Assembly: GCA_035771165.1 (NCBI GenBank)
Contig: JAWNZC010000406.1
Location: forward strand, 3,478,501 to 3,542,500
Length of the DNA: 64,000 nt
DNA from: Paragorgia papillata
Taxonomy: Eukaryota; Cnidaria; Anthozoa; Scleralcyonacea; Coralliidae
Direction of reading: 5' to 3'
The notes below the pieces were generated by a model that worked only from the letters and a program-made list of their open reading frames with translations, ran no database searches and was not told where the DNA came from. Made by a program: the position numbers and the translations under genes. Below are positions 11,701 to 19,221 of this stretch, piece after piece; position 1 is the stretch's first letter, and each line of letters opens with the position of its first letter.

Positions 11701-14700
11701 ATGCATGTATATCTAACAAGTTATGTTGGCTTAAAATAGTTATCAATGTGCATCTGTCGCTGCGGTGCGCTGAGTTTGAAAGCGCAAAGCAAGTCATTTG
11801 TCTTTGAAATTGATAGAGCTAGCTCCTTATATCCATGATACTGTGCGAAATTCCGCAGAGTCTCAGCACGCCAAAGCCCTGCACAAGGAGGAATTTGACG
11901 CAAAGTAAAGAGTAGTGTTTCTCTGCACCGGACATGCAGATATTTTTATTACCGACAATGTTTTTGAATTTGATTACATGTAAACTTGAGGCATGAGGTT
12001 TCAAGTGACATGTGTTGAATAAAATACATGTACTTACTGACAGCAACTAAGTGTTCTATGGTCTCTTATTTAGCTCAAGTTTTAGTTTCGGTTCTCTTGC
12101 GGTAAAAGTTGTGCCTAAGATAAATTAAGTTGACCGTTTAATACAGGTAAAAGACAATACGAAATACCAATTGGGACCGTTCGTAGGTGGCTGTGGCCGC
12201 TTAATAGAGGTGGCCGTTTAATAGAGGGGTAATCTATAGTAATTTAGGGTTTTGACAAGTGGCCGTTTAATAGAGGGTGGCCGCTTAATAGAGGGCCGCT
12301 TAATAGAGGTTCGACTGTATATAAATTTCTATGATTCAGATACGTTGGTCAAAAGTTTTACGTTTGGTCTGAGTAGTGATACCCCCCACTCTGGAGTTCA
12401 AAGGGATGCCGCCTCATTAAATATTCAATTTTTAATTATTCATGCTCAGGCTCCTTCGGGGCGTTCTAACCCTAATCTCATTACGTCATTATGTCTCGTG
12501 CTCCTGTAGGACCCCCTAACTGACAATCAACCCCCCCGGTTTTCTTCTACGTCACACTTATTCATTCTCATGCTCCTTTGGGCCCTTCTAACCCTAACTT
12601 CCCCCCTGACCCTAACTGTCAAGCAACCCCCCGTGTAATACGTCATTCTCCGACTGTTTTCCGACGTTCAAAAGGCACTAGACGTATATCCTTATAAGTG
12701 ATAGTAATTACCTTTTCATTTAAACACTTTACCCTACTGACTGTTAACACTTGTGGGACATGTAAACATACAGAGCATGCGTACAATAAACTCTAACAAA
12801 ATAGACGTTCTTTACAAGGAACTAAAGAGAAATTAGTAGACACACTTTATATTTTTATCCTAAATCTTGTCTAGAGGAATATAGGGGGTTTCGAACATTC
12901 TAAATGACTGAATCTGGTGAGATAACTTAGCTCGAATATTATTTGAATAAGCTATGAATATTATATTAGGGTTAGAACCTAAATGGTCAACCACAGTAAG
13001 TCATCCTAGAATCATTGCTAACTAAACCCTTGTTTATAAGTGAGGAAATCGTAGAAAGATAGATTGAAGAATCACTTCGAAAAGCCGTAAGAACGATTTT
13101 AAGTGTCGAAATATAAAGGCAAAGCGATTTATTACTTTGAAAGCGTTGCTACGCTTTCTGTTACTAAGTGTGATATTTGCATATTTATCTCAGTACACGT
13201 GCAGGAGACAAAAGAGAAACTCATTAGGGGTCATTAAGAGGATTAAGCGCTTGGGCAAGTCTAGTCAAGAGAGTCATTAGCAACACGCGTACATGTAATA
13301 CAGAATTTAAAATATTTTATTGAGAAATATATCTTTACACAAAAAAATCTTGATTATTTAGTGATCTATCGGTAACACTAGCATATGGGCATACAGTACA
13401 TCTTATAATCCGAAGGCATGGATCATGAGCCTTGAATTCTGTACCACAAACATTACATATCAGATTTCGATTAACGCATTTGTTAAAATATTTCCACAAA
13501 CACTTAGGACACTCAATTACATGTGTAAAATTAACAGGATTCTGACAACGTTCGCAATCAACAGGTTCGTCAATTATAGAATTTTCTGATTCTATTTCGG
13601 TGTAATCCTTATCGTTTTCTGAATCTTCTTCGGAGGAAGTTTTTTCGTTTTCCCTCTCTGATTCTGTTTCTTCTTCTGCCTGCGCCAACATTGTTAGCAC
13701 TCAGTTCAACATTTGACAGTCAGTGTCTAAATGAGGAAAACGCTACCAAAACACATATTTTAAGAGGGGGGAGGAAGAGGAGGAGGAGAAGGAAGAGGAG
13801 GAGGAGGAGGAGGAGGAGAAAGAGGAGGAGGAGGAGAAAGAGGAGGAGGAGGAGAAAGAGGAGGAGGAGGAGAAAGAGGAGGAGGAGAAAGAGGAGGAGG
13901 AGGAGGAGGAGCAAATAGACACACACACATACTAAAGCATCTAGCTTAAAATATTTATTTCGGTTTTCGCTCAAACATATACATATCAAAAGTTTTAGTA
14001 AGGTCTGCTTCTTAGATTATATTTAGGCGTTTTTATTTTAAAAGTAGCGTGATAGTCTTTCTTGTCTTCTGGTGATAATTGTGATACATCTTCTTTTGTC
14101 ATGGGTAAATATTTTGATCTAGTCATCAATAGATGATGTTCATACTCTTCTCTATCATCTGGGGTCATCTTTGCCAAGTCGCTTTCTTTCCAATCCGAAG
14201 AGCTTTCCCAGTTATGAAAGAAATTATGTTTAAGCGTTGATTGTTCAACGGTAGGAGGCGGTGTTACAAAATAGGTTTTAGGTGTAGCAGGAGCTGTAGG
14301 GAATCTCCACGGAAGATCGTCAGTTTCTTGCTTTATCTTTGGTGTCAAATTTTCTGAAGTTTTTGGTGGCTGAGTTTGAAGATTAGTCACAGGTTGAGAC
14401 TGATTCTGCAGTTGGTTTTGAAACGTCAGAAAACGTCCTAACTGATTGGAGTAGAGTGTGCTCTTTTCTTCAGGTGTTAACTGTGGCGCTTGTACAATAT
14501 CTTGCATTTTTTGTTCTGTATTGTACATGGCATTAACGATCGGAGGTAATTGATAGGATTGCTTTTGTATGAAACTACCCAGCTGTTGCTGCAGGCTGGA
14601 GCTATTTTCTCCGGGTAGAACATTGGTCTTGAGGCGGTGATCGTCGTCCGTAGTCGGCTTTAGATCAAGCATTAAATAACCATGAGGGCGACTTGTGGCT

Positions 14701-17700
14701 TCCTCGTAACTCTTCATAAATTCATGGACATGACCTGGGTTCACCTGCCGTGCCAAGACAAAAATTTGTTGCTTATCCCTCGGAGACTTGAATAGTACGA
14801 TATAGTGTGCGTTGAGGCTGATGTTTCTCGTTTCCTTTCCTTGGTGAAATATGTTCTGAACAATATAGATCACGGAGAGATTCCGGTGATGACTTCCCTT
14901 AGTAAATAAACTAGCAATACGTTTATCTCTTCCTGACTGATCCATGAGATCGTCAAGAACAATAAGGTTTCGCTTAGAAACGTCAAGAAAATTATCAGAG
15001 TCTATATCAGAGGGTATGCCTTCGTTAAGCTCAATGCCTGGTATTGTCTTGATCATTTCTAAATACATGGGCTGCCACTGTCCATAACACCAAACGATAC
15101 GTTCGGGAGGAGGATTAATTGTAGTTTTGGCGTTTTCCAGAAGTCTCTTCACCCATACTGTTTTGCCGCTCTGAGTACACCCTGCAACAATGCATGTGAA
15201 CGGATGCTGCATGACTGTTGCGTCAGTGAGAAGATGTGCTGGTCTTCAATAAGTACTGTTTTTATGGGAATTTTTTATATGACGTTGCATGTTGAATAGT
15301 GTTGAAAACGTTTTTCCACAAGTGCTGCAAACATAAGACATGTTCACTCATTGAAGAGCATGAGCAGAATAAATGCTTCTAGAGAATTACGTATTATATA
15401 TTTATCTTTCCCCTCCTCACCTAAAACCTATTTTGTAACACCGCCTCCTACCGTTGAACAATCAACGCTTAAACATAATTTCTTTCATAACTGGGAAAGC
15501 TCTTCTGATTGGAAAGAAAGCGACTTGGCAAAGATGACCCCAGATGATAGAGAAGAGTATGAACATCATCTATTGATGACTAGATCAAAATATTTACCCA
15601 TGACAAAAGAAGATGTATCACAATTATCACCAGAAGACAAGAAAGACTATCACGCTACTTTTAAAATAAAAACGCCTAAATATAATCTAAGAAGCAGACC
15701 TTACTAAAACTTTTGATATGTATATGTTTGAGCGAAAACCGAAATAAATATTTTAAGCTAGATGCTTTAGTATGTGTGTGTGTCTATTTGCTCCTCCTCC
15801 TCTTTCTCCTCCTCCTCTTTCTCCTCCTCCTCTTTCTCCTCCTCCTCTTTCTCCTCCTCCTCCTCTTTCTCCTCCTCCTCCTCCTCCTCCTCTTCCTTCT
15901 CCTCCTCCTCTTCCTCCCCCCTCTTAAAATATGTGTTTTGGTAGCGTTTTCCTCATTTAGACACTGACTGTCAAATAGAGATGTTGATCAAAAAGCACAA
16001 ACCGTTTCTTGAACTTTTATGTACAAGTGAACCTATTCAACAGCGAGGTCTGTTGGAGACTGCTAGCCCTGAGCAAATTAGATGCATTTGTGATTGTATG
16101 TTGAACTTTTGGTCAACGCAATATCAATTATCACCTGCTTTGCTTGAAGTCGTTAGGCCTTATAGCGACGACATATCAACTTTGGCTAGTCCCCGAAGTA
16201 GTTTTATGAGAAAAAAAGAGATACTGGTTCAAAAAGGTGAAGGATTTCTTGATGTCCTACTTGGTCCAGTTTTAGAAGGACTCGCAGAACTAATATAAAA
16301 AGAACGATATTTTTTAACACTTTGAAGCCTGAGGACGAAGGTTTATTCTGGCTGACGCCAGACGATTTTATTCAGCACAGGCAGAGGTCCAGGCCTCAAA
16401 GTGTTAAAACCTATCTCTTTAACATTTTGAAGCCTGAGGACGAATCTTTGAGGTTTATTCTGGCTAACGCCAGACGACTTTATTCAGCACAGGCAGAGGT
16501 TGTAGGAGAAATTGTGTATCAAGGAAGAACTATACCAAACACAAAAATAGCCGAATTGGTAGAATACTGTGTATCACCTTACTTCTCAGGAATTCCCGAA
16601 CCAGCTGGTTTAAGCGTATTTGTAAAAGGACTCGCCGACATTAACATTGACAAAAACCTTATCGAAAATGTTCGAGTGCTAACAATGTTGGCGCAGGCAG
16701 AAGAAGAAACAGAATCAGAGAGGGAAAACGAAAAAACTTCCTCCGAAGAAGATTCAGAAAACGATAAGGATTACACCGAAATAGAATCAGAAAATTCTAT
16801 AATTGACGAACCTGTTGATTGCGAACGTTGTCAGAATCCTGTTAATTTTACACATGTAATTGAGTGTCCTAAGTGTTTGTGGAAATATTTTAACAAATGC
16901 GTTAATCGAAATCTGATATGTAATGTTTGTGGTACAGAATTCAAGGCTCATGATCCATGCCTTCGGATTATAAGATGTACTGTATGCCCATATGCTAGTG
17001 TTACCGATAGATCACTAAATAATCAAGATTTTTTTGTGTAAAGATATATTTCTCAATAAAATATTTTAAATTCTGTATTACATGTACGCGTGTTGCTAAT
17101 GACTCTCTTGACTAGACTTGCCCAAGCGCTTAATCCTCTTAATGACCCCTAATGAGTTTCTCTTTTGTCTCCTGCACGTGTACTGAGATAAATATGCAAA
17201 TATCACACTTAGTAACAGAAAGCGTAGCAACGCTTTCAAAGTAATAAATCGCTTTGCCTTTATATTTCGACACTTAAAATCGTTCTTACGGCTTTTCGAA
17301 GTGATTCTTCAATCTATCTTTCTACGATTTCCTCACTTATAAACAAGGGTTTAGTTAGCAATGATTCTAGGATGACTTACTGTGGTTGACCATTTAGGTT
17401 CTAACCCTAATATAATATTCATAGCTTATTCAAATAATATTCGAGCTAAGTTATCTCACCAGATTCAGTCATTTAGAATGTTCGAAACCCCCTATATTCC
17501 TCTAGACAAGATTTAGGATAAAAATATAAAGTGTGTCTACTAATTTCTCTTTAGTTCCTTGTAAAGAACGTCTATTTTGTTAGAGTTTATTGTACGCATG
17601 CTCTGTATGTTTACATGTCCCACAAGTGTTAACAGTCAGTAGGGTAAAGTGTTTAAATGAAAAGGTAATTACTATCACTTATAAGGATATACGTCTAGTG

Positions 17701-18776
17701 CCTTTTGAACGTCGGAAAACAGTCGGAGAATGACGTATTACACGGGGGGTTGCTTGACAGTTAGGGTCAGGGGGGAAGTTAGGGTTAGAAGGGCCCAAAG
17801 GAGCATGAGAATGAATAAGTGTGACGTAGAAGAAAACCGGGGGGGTTGATTGCCAGTTAGGGGGTCCTACAGGAGCACGAGACATAATGACGTAATGAGA
17901 TTAGGGTTAGAACGCCCCGAAGGAGCCTGAGCATGAATAATTAAAAATTGAATATTTAATGAGGCGGCATCCCTTTGAACTCCAGAGTGGGGGGTATCAC
18001 TACTGGTCTGAAACGTGTAAAGACTATACTACAAAAATTATAGTAACTGACAAACCAAAATGTGCACGATTGGGACTCGTACAATAATACTGTTTTTTCT
18101 AACTTGTTAGTGTTTTCATATTTTTAACGTACTGTTCATGTTATTTCCCTAAGCTATGATGCCTTACCAGGAGCTTGAAGTTGCAAAGCTAAGAGAACAC
18201 CTTCGTCGAGGTTATCGTCTGCAGAAGCCTGAAAAATGTCCCGACAAAATGTACGTTTGTGCAGCTAATCTATTTTACTTTCATAACTACTTGCATGTTT
18301 ATCAATCTGTTATATTCTGAACAAACAAGGAAAATAGAAAATCAAAAATTATTTTTAGTGTTTCGCTCTAGAAGTTCACACAAACCTAAAACCATCTTCT
18401 AAAGACAACATTCGACACAATTTACTTTACTTTTCTTCTACATGAAATTGTTCTCTATTCATAGTTTTGAAAGTTGTATTCACTGTCAAGACACTTTTAT
18501 TTTCTGTTTTCGCTGACTCTATATTCTCCTGCAGCCTCAGCTATCTTTTTTCACTTTCCTCTTGCATACTTCTTTACCATGCACGTTTGTCTTTGTTTCT
18601 GTCTCTAACGTGTCATCTTCAAATATGTTTTTGTTTTTTTTATATATGGCAGTTATGACTTGATGCTTCAATGTTGGAAGATAAAACCGCATGACCGCCC
18701 AGACTTTAACGAAATTGTCACTATCACCGAAAGTTATCTTGGTGATGAAAAGGTGGGAAGTAAAGAATATTAACTC
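2528..18776 (+). CDS. Receptor tyrosine kinase, cytoplasmic kinase domain (8 exons, 5' part outside window)
   Basis: Exons: 2528-2756, 2970-3080, 3759-3931, 5734-5856, 6373-6443, 7221-7261, 18154-18250 and 18653-18776. All have GT-AG introns with matching phases (1,1,0,0,2,1,2). Together they give a nearly complete protein tyrosine kinase domain: juxtamembrane/N-lobe with VKMLK, an alphaC helix, hinge [14 protein letters not shown], catalytic loop HRDLAAKN, activation segment to [21 protein letters not shown] and a C-lobe ending CW...RPDFNEIV. The AAKN catalytic loop and overall layout match receptor kinases of the FGFR/PDGFR/VEGFR broad class. The exact subfamily cannot be assigned. Extracellular and transmembrane exons would lie left of the window. 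The DFG motif reads HFG, and the glycine loop reads LEPGDFG, with its first glycine missing. The penultimate intron is 10.9 kb and packed with transposons. Confidence 0.88.
2970..3080 (+). CDS. Kinase gene exon B: alphaC helix and strand 4
   Basis: 111 bp, phase 1-1, acceptor acacag, donor gatg|gtacgt. It encodes [20 protein letters not shown], a typical alphaC region with a candidate salt-bridge glutamate. [10 protein letters not shown] follows, as in many receptor kinases. Confidence 0.88.
3081..3758. other. Kinase gene intron, no internal gene seen
   Basis: AT-rich intron between exons B and C. No recognisable element or RNA motif. Confidence 0.6.
3759..3931 (+). CDS. Kinase gene exon C: hinge and alphaE
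   Basis: 173 bp, phase 1 to 0, acceptor ctgtatag, donor aaag|gtaagg. It encodes [19 protein letters not shown] (hinge and alphaD) and [18 protein letters not shown] (alphaE), which leads directly into the catalytic loop of the next exon. Confidence 0.87.
4120..4165 (+). ncRNA. Decayed hammerhead ribozyme motif
   Basis: The layout resembles the motif at 44688-44731: CCCTC (4120-4124) pairs with GAGGG (4161-4165) as stem I, GACT pairs with GGTC around GGAA as stem II, then GAAA, a two-pair stem III (ACGCGT) and C at the cleavage position. The CUGANGA core is broken: after CTG there is CATGCATAGAA, as if about 7 bases (catgcat) were inserted. Probably inactive and retroelement-derived. It sits in an intron of the kinase gene. 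Confidence 0.5.
4166..5733. other. Kinase gene intron remainder
   Basis: No coding exon recognised. The open frame at 5082-5327 has no family resemblance. A weak foldback (tacatggta ... tatgtacca, about 4586-4685) is the only other structure noticed. Confidence 0.5.
5734..5856 (+). CDS. Kinase gene exon D: catalytic loop and activation loop with DFG changed to HFG
   Basis: 123 bp, phase 0-0, acceptor tttag, donor ggg|gtaagt. It encodes [13 protein letters not shown], so the catalytic HRD and the N of AAKN are intact, then [13 protein letters not shown]. The codon at 5800-5802 is CAT where kinases have GAT, so the magnesium-binding aspartate is histidine. The frame is otherwise clean and the splice sites are good, so it does not look like a dead gene. 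Confidence 0.88.
6147..6195. repeat. (CAAA)n microsatellite
   Basis: About 12 tandem copies of CAAA in a kinase-gene intron. Confidence 0.95.
6373..6443 (+). CDS. Kinase gene exon E: P+1 loop
   Basis: 71 bp, phase 0 to 2, acceptor ttttag, donor gacgt|gtaagt. It encodes [13 protein letters not shown], the tyrosine-kinase version of the substrate-binding P+1 loop, then YTLKSDV, the start of alphaF. Confidence 0.88.
6444..7220. other. Kinase gene intron with partial F1-like foldback
   Basis: Bases 6742-6810 share ctgatttcctttgtgttt and the aattattaa segment with the F1 foldback family. A short (ATTT)n tract is at 7082-7113. No exon seen. Confidence 0.5.
7221..7261 (+). CDS. Kinase gene exon F: alphaF
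   Basis: 41-bp microexon, phase 2 to 1, acceptor tacaag, donor aggag|gtgtgt. It encodes [13 protein letters not shown], the invariant alphaF segment. It joins to exon G across a 10.9-kb intron. Confidence 0.85.
7327..7724. repeat. Compound pentanucleotide microsatellite (AGTAT)n-(GGTAT)n
   Basis: About 30 near-perfect AGTAT units (to 7479) switch at one point to about 48 perfect GGTAT units. Several frames on both strands stay open only because of the repeat, so the long frames here are not genes. Confidence 0.97.
7725..7954. other. Spacer between microsatellite and Crypton-like gene
   Basis: AT-rich, no gene. A short direct repeat (atatagatcacacgtacctttatgatat / atataaatcacatgtgcctttatgatat) occurs at about 7847-7900. 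Confidence 0.5.
7955..8200 (-). pseudogene. C-terminal segment of the Crypton-like recombinase protein
   Basis: An acidic, serine-rich segment ends in [11 protein letters not shown], a tail like those I associate with Crypton/KIAA1958-type proteins (from memory). It directly follows the recombinase frame ending at 8202 but in another frame, so either a short intron or a frameshift separates them. Confidence 0.5.
8205..8946 (-). CDS. Crypton-like tyrosine recombinase, catalytic exon
   Basis: This is the catalytic part of a tyrosine recombinase of the Crypton/DUF3504 type, which cuts and joins DNA through a covalent tyrosine link. Visible catalytic motifs near the C-terminus are [13 protein letters not shown] (H-x-x-R), RTGHKS and LQRYERT with the candidate nucleophile tyrosine. 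Upstream are [16 protein letters not shown] and [13 protein letters not shown], also present in the second copy at about 38132-38423. The acceptor ctgtag at 8948-8947 joins in frame to the donor at 9026. It sits antisense within the big kinase-gene intron. The upstream exon has an in-frame stop, so the copy is probably inactive. Confidence 0.75.
9026..9423 (-). pseudogene. Crypton-like tyrosine recombinase, N-terminal exon (one in-frame stop)
   Basis: It begins with a methionine and encodes a SAM-like/core-binding region: [27 protein letters not shown] and [15 protein letters not shown]. These match the second copy at 38417-38842 position by position. After NRFL there is a TGA where copy 2 reads through, then DVKG continues in the same frame to a GT donor (gaag|gtaggt). 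The intron at this place is shared in position with copy 2. Confidence 0.72.
9427..9602. other. Flank of Crypton-like gene
   Basis: AT-rich. I could not identify the element's terminal boundary. Confidence 0.4.
9603..9701. repeat. Foldback hairpin with GC apex
   Basis: The arms ttttaaaaacc...cgtgctttatcattgtatata and tatatacaatgataaagcac...ggtttttaaa pair with few mismatches. The apex is gctcgccttcggctcgc, itself a small palindrome. Likely a short foldback element. Confidence 0.8.
9702..10989. other. Kinase gene intron, no gene recognised
   Basis: No conserved coding sequence. The frame at 10367-10729 has no domain resemblance and no partner exon that I can see. Confidence 0.45.
10990..11180. 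repeat. Foldback element, about 190 bp
   Basis: The left arm (acaaatagattgcattttgc, gtgtaaagaacaaat) and the right arm (atttgttctttacacgctg, gaacgcaatctatttgtt) are inverted repeats interrupted by unpaired bases. No coding capacity. Confidence 0.75.
11181..11483. other. Kinase gene intron spacer
   Basis: No gene or clear element seen. Confidence 0.45.
11484..12317. mobile_element. TA-flanked TIR element (Tc1/mariner-type ends)
   Basis: The ends CAGTCGAA (11484) and TTCGACTG (to 12317) are inverted and flanked by TA on both sides (11482-11483 and 12318-12319). Subterminal blocks ggccgcttaatagagg / ggccgtttaatagagg occur once at the left and five times at the right. No transposase frame, so non-autonomous. 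Confidence 0.75.
13335..13700 (-). pseudogene. Truncated Cys-rich ORF of Polinton-like element (left-arm copy)
   Basis: 121 codons identical to the C-terminal part of the ORF at 16322-17041: an acidic stretch, then cysteine pairs CERC, CPKC, CNVC and CTVC. The N-terminal half was lost in the left-arm deletion, so the visible start is internal. Confidence 0.75.
13765..13915. repeat. GGA/GAA-rich microsatellite, left arm
   Basis: Imperfect (gag)n with gaaa interruptions, mirrored as cct-rich sequence at 15788-15920. It keeps long shadow frames open on both strands; these are not genes. Confidence 0.9.
13995..15212 (-). CDS. P-loop ATPase, viral DNA-packaging type (Polinton-associated)
   Basis: A 405-residue intact frame. 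Near the N-terminus a Walker A motif GCTQSGKT (residues 11-18) follows a hydrophobic strand, and Walker [10 protein letters not shown] is at about 83-91. Then YIVQNIF (about 116-122) sits in the sensor position and a basic/aromatic segment follows. This layout matches the FtsK/HerA-like (A32-like) packaging ATPases of Polintons and related dsDNA viruses, which use ATP to drive genome entry into capsids (family knowledge). The C-terminal third is low-complexity, Gln/Pro-rich, ending in NLRSRPY. Its last about 95 codons lie in the left inverted-repeat arm and are duplicated at 15418-15707. The gene reads leftwards, and its start lies in the unique centre. Long and uninterrupted, so the insertion may be recent. 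Confidence 0.8.
   Translation of the reverse strand: MQHPFTCIVAGCTQSGKTVWVKRLLENAKTTINPPPERIVWCYGQWQPMYLEMIKTIPGIELNEGIPSDIDSDNFLDVSKRNLIVLDDLMDQSGRDKRIASLFTKGSHHRNLSVIYIVQNIFHQGKETRNISLNAHYIVLFKSPRDKQQIFVLARQVNPGHVHEFMKSYEEATSRPHGYLMLDLKPTTDDDHRLKTNVLPGENSSSLQQQLGSFIQKQSYQLPPIVNAMYNTEQKMQDIVQAPQLTPEEKSTLYSNQLGRFLTFQNQLQNQSQPVTNLQTQPPKTSENLTPKIKQETDDLPWRFPTAPATPKTYFVTPPPTVEQSTLKHNFFHNWESSSDWKESDLAKMTPDDREEYEHHLLMTRSKYLPMTKEDVSQLSPEDKKDYHATFKIKTPKYNLRSRPY
15213..15417. other. Central spacer of the Polinton-like element
   Basis: Short stretch between the ATPase start and the right arm. It contains minus-strand [15 protein letters not shown] (about 15296-15343), which looks like a C2H2-type zinc-finger start and could be a partial gene. 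Too short to call. Confidence 0.35.
15351..15707 (+). pseudogene. Duplicated C-terminal fragment of the packaging ATPase
   Basis: From about 15418 the frame is identical to the last about 95 codons of the ATPase at 13995-15212, ending in the same NLRSRPY stop. It has no Walker motifs. Created by the inverted-repeat structure, not an independent gene. Confidence 0.85.
15788..15920. repeat. CCT/TTC-rich microsatellite, right arm
   Basis: Mirror of 13765-13915, slightly shorter. Confidence 0.9.
15981..16298 (+). CDS. Small Polinton-associated protein, possibly core/X-like
   Basis: A 105-residue frame, present only in the right arm. It has a helix-rich N-terminal part, a basic patch [12 protein letters not shown] and a hydrophobic C-terminal tail ([17 protein letters not shown]). 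Small ORFs with a basic patch followed by a hydrophobic tail recur in Polinton/adintovirus-like elements and have been compared with adenovirus-type minor core proteins. This is recalled family knowledge, not shown by search. Located just upstream of the Cys-rich ORF on the same strand, so possibly co-transcribed. Confidence 0.5.
   Translation: MLIKKHKPFLELLCTSEPIQQRGLLETASPEQIRCICDCMLNFWSTQYQLSPALLEVVRPYSDDISTLASPRSSFMRKKEILVQKGEGFLDVLLGPVLEGLAELI
16314..16409. mobile_element. Short MITE inside the Polinton-like arm
   Basis: The termini AACACTTTGAAGCCTG and AGGCCTCAAAGTGTT are inverted, with TTAA-like edges. The middle holds the recurrent ctggc.aacgccagac motif. A half copy follows at 16419-16498. 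The start of the next ORF is translated from this element. Confidence 0.75.
16322..17041 (+). CDS. Cys-rich (zinc-binding-like) ORF of Polinton-like element
   Basis: A 239-codon open frame. Residues 1 to about 58 are encoded by the MITE and its half copy and are probably not original. The original protein seems to begin near [18 protein letters not shown] (about residues 60-77), a globular region of unknown function. A strongly acidic Glu/Ser stretch follows. The last about 80 residues carry CERC, CPKC, FNKC, CNVC and CTVC pairs like a RING/PHD or zinc ribbon. Function unknown; protein binding or transcription control is a guess. The C-terminal half is duplicated at 13335-13700. Confidence 0.55.
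   Translation: MKPEDEGLFWLTPDDFIQHRQRSRPQSVKTYLFNILKPEDESLRFILANARRLYSAQAEVVGEIVYQGRTIPNTKIAELVEYCVSPYFSGIPEPAGLSVFVKGLADINIDKNLIENVRVLTMLAQAEEETESERENEKTSSEEDSENDKDYTEIESENSIIDEPVDCERCQNPVNFTHVIECPKCLWKYFNKCVNRNLICNVCGTEFKAHDPCLRIIRCTVCPYASVTDRSLNNQDFFV
18005..18010. repeat. 6-bp target-site duplication GGTCTG (right)
   Basis: Matches 12366-12371 immediately outside the left terminus of the Polinton-like element. Confidence 0.85.
18154..18250 (+). CDS. Kinase gene exon G: alphaG
   Basis: 97 bp, phase 1 to 2, acceptor cctaag, donor aaaat|gtacgt. It encodes [31 protein letters not shown] in pieces matching the PY...L..G.R...P..C signature of receptor kinase C-lobes. This shows the gene continues on the far side of the Polinton-like insertion. 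Confidence 0.87.
18653..18776 (+). CDS. Kinase gene exon H: end of kinase domain, likely last exon
   Basis: Acceptor ggcag. It encodes [20 protein letters not shown], the conserved CW...RP end of tyrosine kinases. The frame runs on through DEKVGSKEY to TAA at 18774-18776, which would give a very short tail. A possible donor (aag|gtggga at 18753) leaves open a further exon that I cannot find. Confidence 0.8.
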
Positions 18777-18850
18777 ATTCCTGTCCAAGGGCTTCCCCAG
18801 AGGTGAATAAAATCGTCTGGCGTTAGCCAGAATAAAATATGCGTATTTAA
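18774..18850. repeat. Half copy of the TCCTGTCC MITE
   Basis: Starts ttaactcattcctgtccaag, followed by ggcttccccagaggtgaata and gtctggcgttagccag, as in the fuller copy at 35418-35519. Its first bases supply the kinase stop codon. Confidence 0.7.
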
Positions 18851-19018
18851 AAAAAAGCCTGCGAACTACGTAACGAACCTGCAATTTAACGTCCAAACGA
18901 ACTTCCAAACATTTTGGTGAAAAGTATGTTGCAAATGACTGCAATACATTGGGAATATTGAAATGTTATGTACTCATGGACCACTTACTTTCTCGGCTCT
19001 TAAAAGTTCCGTGACTTT
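18851..19018. other. Spacer, no gene recognised
   Basis: Nothing recognised on either strand. Confidence 0.4.
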
Positions 19019-19221
19019 GTGGTTGTGCATGGTTGTTGTGGTTGTGGTAGTATTAGTGATTGTGTTGGTTGTTGTGGTAGCGGTTGTGGTAGTGATTGTG
19101 GTTGTTGTAGTGGTCACGATTGTTGTTGTTGTGGTGGTTGTGGTAGTAGTTGTGGTAGTAGTTGTGGTAGTGCATGTTGTTGTAGCAGTAGTAGTTGTGA
19201 TTGTGGTGGGTGGTAGTAGTT
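19019..19221. repeat. Imperfect GTT/GGT-rich microsatellite
   Basis: Purine/pyrimidine-biased trinucleotide tract (gttgtggta variants). All-valine or cysteine/glycine frames here are artefacts. Confidence 0.9.

Larger units (their letters stand above)
12372..14284. repeat. Left arm of Polinton-like inverted repeat
   Basis: Inverted copy of 15418-18004. At 13692-13711 the arm jumps from the gtgctaac side to the tgtcaaat side, skipping a segment equal to about 15977-16675 of the other arm. Short shared bases (aatgtt) lie at the break. Confidence 0.88.
12372..18004. mobile_element. Complete 5.6-kb Polinton/Maverick-type virus-like element with giant inverted repeats
   Basis: The left terminus AGTAGTGATACCCCCC (12372) is the inverse of the right terminus (ends 18004). 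A 6-bp direct repeat GGTCTG flanks it (12366-12371 and 18005-18010). AG...CT ends with a 6-bp target duplication are hallmarks of Polintons/Mavericks (established knowledge). The left arm 12372-14284 and right arm 15418-18004 are nearly identical inverted copies; the left arm lacks about 0.7 kb present in the right. The unique centre is 14285-15417. It encodes a P-loop packaging-type ATPase, a small core-protein-like ORF and a Cys-rich ORF. No polymerase, integrase or capsid gene is seen, so it is a non-autonomous derivative. It sits in the kinase-gene intron. Confidence 0.85.
15418..18004. repeat. Right arm of Polinton-like inverted repeat
   Basis: Longer version of the arm. It holds the ORFs at 15981-16298 and 16322-17041 and ends in the terminal sequence CACTACT at 18004. 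Confidence 0.88.

Noticed and set aside
13691..13989. Arg/Lys- and Leu/Ser-rich frames
   Set aside because: Translation of the GGA/TCC microsatellite in the Polinton-like arm.
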